The notes beneath the pieces were generated by a model. The model saw only the letters and a program-made list of their open reading frames with translations, was not told the DNA's origin and searched no databases. Below are positions 6,213 through 10,789 of a stretch of DNA of 10,789 nucleotides, one piece after another; within the stretch, counting starts at the first letter, position 1, and every line of letters begins with the position of its first letter. The stretch lies in NCBI GenBank assembly GCA_947629615.1, contig CANRER010000044.1, positions 1 through 10,789 of the forward strand. Direction: 5' to 3'. The stretch comes from an uncultured Clostridia bacterium (lineage in GTDB: Bacteria; Bacillota; Clostridia; UMGS1883). Position numbers and translations under genes: made by a program.

Positions 6213-7166
6213 ATGTCTAAAGAAAAAGCTCAAGCGCAGCAGCACATTACCTCCATCGGCGGCAGCGCCATCATGGAGGGCGTTATGATGCGCGGCCCAA
6301 AGGAGATTGCCTCCGCCGTCCGCACTCCCTCGGGCGAGATTGTGGTCGATAAGAGGCCGATAAGCAGTTTGGTAACAAAATATCATGTTAATAAAATCCC
6401 GATACTTCGGGGCGTTTTCGCGTTTTTCGACTCGCTTATATGCAGTATGCGCTCCCTTATGTGGAGCGCGGAGTTCTTCGACCTCGAGGATGACACGGCG
6501 GAGCCGTCGAAGCTGGACAAATGGCTGACGGAAAAATTCGGCGACAAGCTAAAGGATTACATCATTTATTTTTCGGTTTTTGTTTCGGTGATTTTTTCGG
6601 TGGCCCTGTTCTTCATTCTGCCTAACCTTGTGGCGGGGCTTATCCACCACGTTATTAAAAGCAACGTGCTGATGACGCTCATCGAAGGCCTTGTGCGCAT
6701 AGGAATTTTCCTCGGCTACATTATCCTCGTTTCGCGCATGGAGGAAATAAAGCGCGTGTTCCAGTACCACGGGGCCGAACACAAAACCATTTTCTGTTAC
6801 GAGGCGGGCCTCCCGCTGACGGTGGAAAACGCGCGAGGCATGGGCCGCCTGCACCCGCGCTGCGGCACAAGCTTTTTGGTGTTCGTGATGATAATAAGCA
6901 TAATTCTGTTCTCGTTCATTTCGTGGGACAACATTTTTATCCGCATAGGGCTGCGGCTTCTGCTGCTCCCGGTCGTGGCGGGCATATCCTACGAGATAAT
7001 CCGTTGGGCCGGCCGAAGCCAAAACCCGCTCGTCCGCCTTATCTCTAAGCCCGGCATGATGCTCCAAAAAATCACCACCCAAGAGCCGGACGACTCGCAG
7101 CTTGAGGTGGCAATCGCCTCGATGAAGGCCGTGCTGACGGGCAATCCCGAGGACGACAAGTGGTAA
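6213..7166 (+). CDS. yqhQ: YqhQ-like DUF1385 membrane protein
   Basis: The 317-residue protein belongs to the DUF1385 family (B. subtilis YqhQ). Its conserved blocks are SIGGSAIMEGVMMRGP (14-29), YHGAEHKTIFCYE (185-197) and RLHPRCGTSFLVF (212-224), with membrane segments near 116-137, 140-173, 218-238 and 241-262. The His, Glu and Cys-rich blocks look like a metal or catalytic site near the membrane, but no biochemical role is established. The start at 6213 is preferred over ATG 6201, which stands one base after the AAAGG element; the longer form would add only four residues (MGDF). It overlaps prmC by 7 bases, an arrangement with prmC common in Clostridia (prfA often follows there, but not here). 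Confidence 0.88.
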   Translation: MSKEKAQAQQHITSIGGSAIMEGVMMRGPKEIASAVRTPSGEIVVDKRPISSLVTKYHVNKIPILRGVFAFFDSLICSMRSLMWSAEFFDLEDDTAEPSKLDKWLTEKFGDKLKDYIIYFSVFVSVIFSVALFFILPNLVAGLIHHVIKSNVLMTLIEGLVRIGIFLGYIILVSRMEEIKRVFQYHGAEHKTIFCYEAGLPLTVENARGMGRLHPRCGTSFLVFVMIISIILFSFISWDNIFIRIGLRLLLLPVVAGISYEIIRWAGRSQNPLVRLISKPGMMLQKITTQEPDDSQLEVAIASMKAVLTGNPEDDKW

Positions 7167-7969
7167 GCCTGCGCGAGGCCGCGAAGCGGCTCAAACGCTC
7201 CGACACGCCGCTGCTCGACGCCCGCGTGCTGCTTTCGCACGTACTCGGGCGGGACGCGGCGTTTGTCTTTCGCCCCCTCACCCCCGACGAGGAGGCCCGC
7301 TTCGACGCTCTGCTCGCCCGCAGAGAGGCCGGAGAGCCGGTGGCCTATATCGTCGGCGAAAAGGAATTTATGGGCCTGCCGTTTCGCCTGAACAAGGCGA
7401 CGCTTATCCCTCGGCCCGACACCGAAACCCTTGTGGAATACCTTATCGAGGCTTACAAGGGGCAAAGCCCGCGCGCGCTCGACCTCTGCTGCGGCAGCGG
7501 CTGCATCGGCATTTCACTTTGCCGGTATCTTCCGGGCGCGACGGTCGTTCTCGCCGACGTTTCGCCCGAGGCTCTCGACGCCGCAAGCGAAAACCTTAGC
7601 CTTCATTCCCTCGGGGGCAGGGCAGAGGTTAAGCGGCTGGACGTGTTCTCGGACGGCTTCGGCGAGGGGTACGACATTGTTGTATCGAACCCGCCCTATA
7701 TCCCCTCCGCCGAGGCTGCCGCGCTCGACGTGGCCCGCTGTGAGCCGATTTTGGCGCTTGACGGCGGCGAAACAGGGCTCGATTTTTACCGCGCAATAAC
7801 GCCGAAGGCCTTTGACGCCCTAAAAAGCGGCGGACGGCTGGTATACGAAACGGGCTATGACCAAAGCGGCGCGGTGGCCGCGATTTTGACGGAGAACGGT
7901 TTTACGGATATTGTTATAAAAAAGGACTACGGCGGCAACTGCCGCATGGCGGCGGGCCTGAAGCCGTGA
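7160..7969 (+). CDS. prmC: PrmC, peptide chain release factor N5-glutamine methyltransferase
   Basis: The 269-residue protein matches PrmC (HemK), which methylates the Gln of the GGQ motif in release factors RF1 and RF2 using S-adenosylmethionine. The N-terminal helical domain (about 1-75) recognises the release factor, followed by LIPRPDTE (82-89). The SAM-binding loop is LDLCCGSGCIGI (108-119). The catalytic NPPY motif is at 177-180, with the Asn and first Pro contacting the target glutamine. The start is GTG at 7160, overlapping the yqhQ stop by 7 bases, with GAGGA at 7149-7153 as ribosome binding site, so translation is probably coupled. Its usual neighbour prfA is absent; a PAP2 phosphatase gene follows after 10 bases. 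Confidence 0.95.
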   Translation: MVSLREAAKRLKRSDTPLLDARVLLSHVLGRDAAFVFRPLTPDEEARFDALLARREAGEPVAYIVGEKEFMGLPFRLNKATLIPRPDTETLVEYLIEAYKGQSPRALDLCCGSGCIGISLCRYLPGATVVLADVSPEALDAASENLSLHSLGGRAEVKRLDVFSDGFGEGYDIVVSNPPYIPSAEAAALDVARCEPILALDGGETGLDFYRAITPKAFDALKSGGRLVYETGYDQSGAVAAILTENGFTDIVIKKDYGGNCRMAAGLKP

Positions 7970-7979
7970 GGATAAAAGC

Positions 7980-8546
7980 ATGAACGCCGTTTTGCACTTC
8001 GATTTTGAACTGCTCAATTTAATACAGACAATCCACGGCGAGTTTCTCGACAGGCTCATGGTTGCGCTGACCTACCTCGGCAGCTTGGGCCTGCCTTGGC
8101 TTGTGGCCGTGATTATACTTGTTATGCGGCGCGATACGCGCAGGCTGGGGCTTGTGATTTTGTTTTCGATGGGGATAGGGCTTCTTCTCGGCTCGGTTGT
8201 GCTGAAGCACCTTGTCCTTCGCGAACGGCCCTTTAACTCCCCGGCGGCGATTTTCACCCTGCGCGACCTGCTCATCACTCCCCCGCTCGACCGCTACTCC
8301 TTCCCGTCGTCGCACAGCATTACCTCGTTTGCCGCGGCCACGGGCATAGCCCTCAAAAGCAGGCGTTGGGGAGCGGCGGCGCTGGCTCTTGCCGCGCTTA
8401 TATCATTCAGCCGCGTATATCTGTACGTCCACTTTCCCACCGACGTTATCGCCGGCGCGCTGATAGGCGCGTTGTGTACCTTCGCCGTGTGGAACATCGC
8501 GGACTTTATAAAGCGTAAGCACGACGAAAAAGCGGCTCGAAGTTAG
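7980..8546 (+). CDS. PAP2-family membrane phosphatase
   Basis: The 188-residue integral membrane protein has all three motifs of the acid phosphatase/PAP2 superfamily: KX6RP (Lys76, Arg83, Pro84), PSSH (109-112, with His112 as proton donor) and SRX5HX3D (Ser144, Arg145, His151 nucleophile, Asp155). Membrane segments lie near 27-50, 56-78, 113-125, 131-148 and 156-176, with the active site facing outward. Members dephosphorylate lipid phosphates such as undecaprenyl pyrophosphate (BcrC type) or phosphatidylglycerol phosphate; which one applies here is not clear. A GAGGA site overlapping the prmC stop lies about 7 bases before ATG. The last codons, for KAARS, and the stop codon lie within a transcription terminator hairpin (8530-8560). 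Confidence 0.92.
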   Translation: MNAVLHFDFELLNLIQTIHGEFLDRLMVALTYLGSLGLPWLVAVIILVMRRDTRRLGLVILFSMGIGLLLGSVVLKHLVLRERPFNSPAAIFTLRDLLITPPLDRYSFPSSHSITSFAAATGIALKSRRWGAAALALAALISFSRVYLYVHFPTDVIAGALIGALCTFAVWNIADFIKRKHDEKAARS

Positions 8547-8560
8547 GCTTCGGGCCGCTT
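8530..8560. terminator. Terminator hairpin overlapping the 3' end of the PAP2 gene
   Basis: Arms 8530-8542 and 8548-8560 form a 13-bp stem with one T-G wobble (8537/8553) around a 5-base loop that contains the PAP2 stop codon TAG (8544-8546). On the + strand the tail is only ATCTT. On the - strand the hairpin is followed by TTTTT-like bases (complement of 8526-8530) but has one C-A mismatch. It therefore looks usable in both directions, ending the yqhQ operon and the convergent rsgA-rpe-thiN operon. Confidence 0.75.
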
Positions 8561-8581
8561 ATCTTATGCGCCTATGCGTTA

Positions 8582-8986
8582 TTATTTAAGCACGTAAAGC
8601 TTTACCCCCTCGATTACGCCGAGCTCGAGGGCTTTTTTATGCGTTCTGACAGGCAGATCTATGCGGCCGAGCTCCTCGAGGGCGCTCCCGGTATCCTGTA
8701 TCACAAGGGTGTCGCTGCCGCCGTCGGGATAGACGGCCAACACTTTTGTGCCGATGGGATATTTTGCCAATACCGAGGCCGGAACCGCAAGCGAACGCCC
8801 GGGCTTCAATTTATCGCCGCCCGCGCCGTACTCGGAATTGCCGCATATATGCTCGCCGTCCCACTTTTCAAGGCAGTAGTGGCTCATGTCGAAGGTTCCT
8901 ATGTAATCGCCCCTTCTCGGGCAGGAGCAGAGCAGTATCAAAATGGCGAACACCGCGATGAGCGCCGCCCTTTTCCTTTTTTGCAT
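8582..8986 (-). CDS. Small secreted 3D-domain (double-psi beta-barrel) protein
   Basis: The 134-residue protein begins with a basic N-terminus and a hydrophobic segment (about 7-21) ending LLCSCPRRG. This is either a signal anchor or a poor lipobox (LCSC, Cys22). The rest resembles a 3D/RlpA-like barrel: GGDKLKPGRSLAVPASV (56-72), YPIGTKVLA (76-84), LVIQDTGSA (94-102) with Asp98, and GRIDLPV (107-113) with Asp110, the Asp residues that name the 3D domain. Such domains occur in the lytic transglycosylase MltA and resuscitation- or spore-linked wall proteins of Firmicutes, so a wall-related role outside the membrane is inferred. Cys38 and Cys48 could form a disulfide. It begins 37 bases after thiN, with GAGGGGG before ATG, and is probably the last gene of that operon. 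Confidence 0.75.
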   Translation of the reverse strand: MQKRKRAALIAVFAILILLCSCPRRGDYIGTFDMSHYCLEKWDGEHICGNSEYGAGGDKLKPGRSLAVPASVLAKYPIGTKVLAVYPDGGSDTLVIQDTGSALEELGRIDLPVRTHKKALELGVIEGVKLYVLK

Positions 8987-9023
8987 ATTTTCCCCCTCAA
9001 AGGCACGAGCAAGCTCTCGGCCG

Positions 9024-9644
9024 TCAATCCTTCGGAATATCTATCAGCAGCGTTCCGCTGTCGAAGGTTATCTCGCCGACCTCGTCGGCAAGCTCGTTGC
9101 TTATCCAAATCGGGCGGAAAAGCTCGATTTTGGCGTTTTCAAGCGGGTACTTAAAGCCGCGCAGCGTAAGGCCCGCGACGGGCGAAAGCGGAACGAGCGA
9201 AACGGTGCGCCCCGGCGGGCCGCTTATTTTTTCGCCGTTTTCGGCGAGGTAAAGCGTGTTGTGGCCGTCGGCGATAACGGCGCGAACGCCAAGGCGGCGC
9301 AGGGGTTCGAGCATACCGAGATTTGCCATCACATGGTCGAGCCTCGTGCCTGTGGCCGCGAGGAAAAGTAAATCGTCAAAGCCGCGCTTATGCGCCTCGA
9401 GCGCGGCGGTATATGTGTCGCTGTAGTCCTTCTCTCTCGGCAGGGCGACGACGTTTTCTCCCTTTGGCGCTTCGCCCGTGAAGGAGTCGAAATCGCCGAC
9501 GATAAGGTCGGGCGCGAGGCCCATTTTTTCGGCGTGGTAAAGGCCGCCGTCGGCGCAGATAACGTACCTGCCCCGCGCCATTTTCGCGGCGGCGGCGTAG
9601 TCGTCAACGGAACCCGCGCAGATTATGACAGCTTTTTTCGTCAT
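9024..9644 (-). CDS. thiN: Thiamine pyrophosphokinase (YloS/ThiN type)
   Basis: The 206-residue enzyme transfers pyrophosphate from ATP to thiamine to make thiamine pyrophosphate. Family motifs are CADGG (30-34), PDLIVGDFDS (45-54, whose Asp residues bind Mg2+ and pyrophosphate), EKDYSDT (71-77), ATGTRLDH (97-104) and ISNE (181-184), the thiamine-binding SN motif. The ATG overlaps the rpe stop in an ATGA arrangement (9641-9644), so the two are translationally coupled. thiN after rpe and rsgA is a common gene order in Firmicutes, and TPP is the cofactor of transketolase, which uses the Rpe product, giving a functional link. No TPP riboswitch is seen before the gene, as expected inside an operon. 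Confidence 0.95.
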   Translation of the reverse strand: MTKKAVIICAGSVDDYAAAAKMARGRYVICADGGLYHAEKMGLAPDLIVGDFDSFTGEAPKGENVVALPREKDYSDTYTAALEAHKRGFDDLLFLAATGTRLDHVMANLGMLEPLRRLGVRAVIADGHNTLYLAENGEKISGPPGRTVSLVPLSPVAGLTLRGFKYPLENAKIELFRPIWISNELADEVGEITFDSGTLLIDIPKD

Positions 9645-10291
9645 TTCTCCAGCCCCTTAAACCTGCGCACCGCAAGGGCCGGGTCCTCGGCCCGATAGAC
9701 CGCGCTGCCCGCGACGATTACGTTCGCCCCGGCGGAGGTTATCTCGCCGAGGTTTTCAAGCGTTATGCCGCCGTCAACCTCTATATCCACTTTCCTCTCG
9801 CCGAGCACGGCGCGGAGGTCGGCCACCTTTTTCGTCATCGCGGGGATAAACTTCTGCCCGCCAAAGCCGGGATTCACCGTCATAATGAGCGCCATGTCAA
9901 GGTCGTCAAGCACATAACGAAGCGCACTGATATCCGTGGCGGGATTGAGGGCCGCCCCGGCCCTTTTGCCGAGGGAGCGGATGTGGCTCAACGTGCGCTG
10001 AAGATGGCGGGCCGCCTCGGCGTGGACGGTGATTATGTCCGCCCCGGCCTCGGCGAAGGCATCGACGTATTTGTCGGGCTCCGCCACCATAAGGTGGCAG
10101 TCAAAAATCAGCGACGAACTCGCCCGCAGGGCCTTAACCACCGGCGGGCCGACTGTAATGTTCGGCACAAAGCAGCCGTCCATAACATCGATATGAAGGT
10201 AATCCGCCCCGGCGCGTTCGACAAGGCGCACGCTTTCGCGAAGTGCGCCGTAGTCGGCGGCCAGTATGGACGGAGAAAGCTTGATATACAT
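9641..10291 (-). CDS. rpe: Ribulose-phosphate 3-epimerase
   Basis: The 216-residue TIM barrel interconverts ribulose 5-phosphate and xylulose 5-phosphate. Signature segments are KLSPSILAADYG (4-15), HIDVMDGCFVPN (33-44) with metal ligands His33 and Asp35, CHLMV (65-69) with His66, the MTVNPGFGGQKF (137-148) phosphate loop, and EVDGGI (171-176) with Asp173 as the second catalytic acid/base. The ATG at 10291 is chosen over one 12 codons upstream because GGGAGG lies 7 bases before it, the protein then starts at the usual position, and the longer form would run 16 bases into rsgA. It follows the rsgA stop after 20 bases and overlaps thiN by four. It complements rpiB in the same pathway, though that gene lies in another operon. 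Confidence 0.96.
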   Translation of the reverse strand: MYIKLSPSILAADYGALRESVRLVERAGADYLHIDVMDGCFVPNITVGPPVVKALRASSSLIFDCHLMVAEPDKYVDAFAEAGADIITVHAEAARHLQRTLSHIRSLGKRAGAALNPATDISALRYVLDDLDMALIMTVNPGFGGQKFIPAMTKKVADLRAVLGERKVDIEVDGGITLENLGEITSAGANVIVAGSAVYRAEDPALAVRRFKGLEK

Positions 10292-10311
10292 TCCCTTGCC
10301 TCCCTTAGGAG

Positions 10312-10789
10312 CTATTTTTGCTCCCACTCCTTGATATTTTTCAGTATTTCGTAAAGCTCCCTATAGCTTTTGCAGCGGCTTTCGGCAATCTCGCCCGAGG
10401 CGGCGGCCTCAAGCACGGCGCAGCCCGGCTCGGCGATATGGCGGCAGCCACGGAAGCGGCAGCGGCCCTCAAGCCGCGCCATTTCGGGGAAAAGCAGCCT
10501 TAGCTCGTCGGCCTTGACGTCCTCTATTTCAAGGCGCGAAAAGCCCGGCGTGTCGAAAATATAGCCGCGCCCGGTGGGTATAAGCTCCACGTGACGGGTG
10601 GTGTGCCTGCCGCGCTCTATTTTGCTGACGGCCCCGACGGCAAGCTCGCGGCCCGTCAGCAGGCTTAATAGGCTGCTCTTGCCTACGCCGCTGAGCCCCG
10701 CGAAGGCCGCCGTTTTGCCGGCTATCATGTCGGCAAGCCTATCAACTCCGCCGCCGCCCGCGGCACAGACCGCGACGGTTTTATACCCA
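10312..10789 (-). CDS. rsgA: RsgA, ribosome small subunit-dependent GTPase, C-terminal part
   Basis: The gene is cut by the right edge. The frame stays open to the end, so the ATG at 10728 is internal rather than the start, and the N-terminal OB domain and NKxD motif lie outside. The visible part has the P loop GLSGVGKSSL after a VAVCAAGGGGVDRL segment (G5 region of the circularly permuted GTPase), the switch HTTRHVEL, DTPGF (G3), and the C-terminal zinc-binding motif C-x4-C-x-H-x5-C in GRCRFRGCRHIAEPGC. RsgA checks late 30S maturation at the decoding centre and is stimulated by the ribosome. It is the first visible gene of the rsgA-rpe-thiN operon, with a 20-base gap to rpe. Confidence 0.95.
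   Translation of the reverse strand, partial: GYKTVAVCAAGGGGVDRLADMIAGKTAAFAGLSGVGKSSLLSLLTGRELAVGAVSKIERGRHTTRHVELIPTGRGYIFDTPGFSRLEIEDVKADELRLLFPEMARLEGRCRFRGCRHIAEPGCAVLEAAASGEIAESRCKSYRELYEILKNIKEWEQK

Noticed and set aside
9641..10327. Longer N-terminus for Rpe starting at 10327
   Set aside because: It would overlap rsgA by 16 bases and add a glycine/lysine-rich stretch not typical of the family; a good SD site supports the start at 10291.
1..10789. A mobile element, defence system, CRISPR array or prophage
   Set aside because: No transposase, integrase, nuclease, repeat array or attachment-like repeats are visible. The amidase lacks neighbouring holin or phage genes. All other genes are ordinary chromosomal families.

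Overview
The window looks like the chromosome of an anaerobic, spore-forming Clostridia-type Firmicute, probably an uncultured Oscillospiraceae/Ruminococcaceae relative. The evidence is: (i) a YunB sporulation protein; (ii) Firmicute families such as YqhQ (DUF1385), an HPr with both His15 and Ser46, MgtE and the rsgA-rpe-thiN gene order; (iii) AGGAGG-type ribosome binding sites and sigma-A-like promoters; (iv) GC-rich coding regions separated by short AT-rich gaps. It is compact housekeeping DNA: about 15 protein genes, no rRNA, tRNA, CRISPR array, IS element or phage module, and no gap longer than about 150 bases.

Layout. Positions 1-2756 (+ strand): the end of tsaB (tRNA t6A synthesis), rpiB (pentose phosphate isomerase), nrdR (ribonucleotide reductase repressor), an esterase of the esterase D class, then a zinc-amidase-like cell wall hydrolase with an SH3 tail. 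The amidase has a strong hairpin over its ribosome binding site. A symmetric bidirectional terminator (2777-2808) separates this block from a - strand block, read right to left: yunB (5427-6077), ptsH (HPr, with a clear sigma-A promoter), mgtE (Mg2+ transporter) and a peptidase E-like serine peptidase. From a divergent AT-rich region near 6078-6212, a + strand cluster runs yqhQ-prmC-PAP2 phosphatase (6213-8546). It ends at a hairpin terminator that contains the PAP2 stop codon and probably also serves the convergent - strand operon, rsgA-rpe-thiN plus a small secreted 3D-domain protein (8582-10789). That operon begins beyond the right edge.

Functions in common. rpiB and rpe are both pentose phosphate enzymes but lie in separate operons. 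tsaB, prmC and rsgA serve translation (tRNA modification, release-factor methylation, 30S maturation). The amidase, PAP2 phosphatase, 3D protein and YunB relate to envelope or spore biology.

I found no convincing new multi-gene system. The observations most worth checking are regulatory or structural: the terminator/SD hairpin over the amidase start, a possible attenuator between ptsH and mgtE, the non-canonical zinc site of the amidase, and the terminator embedded in the end of the PAP2 gene.
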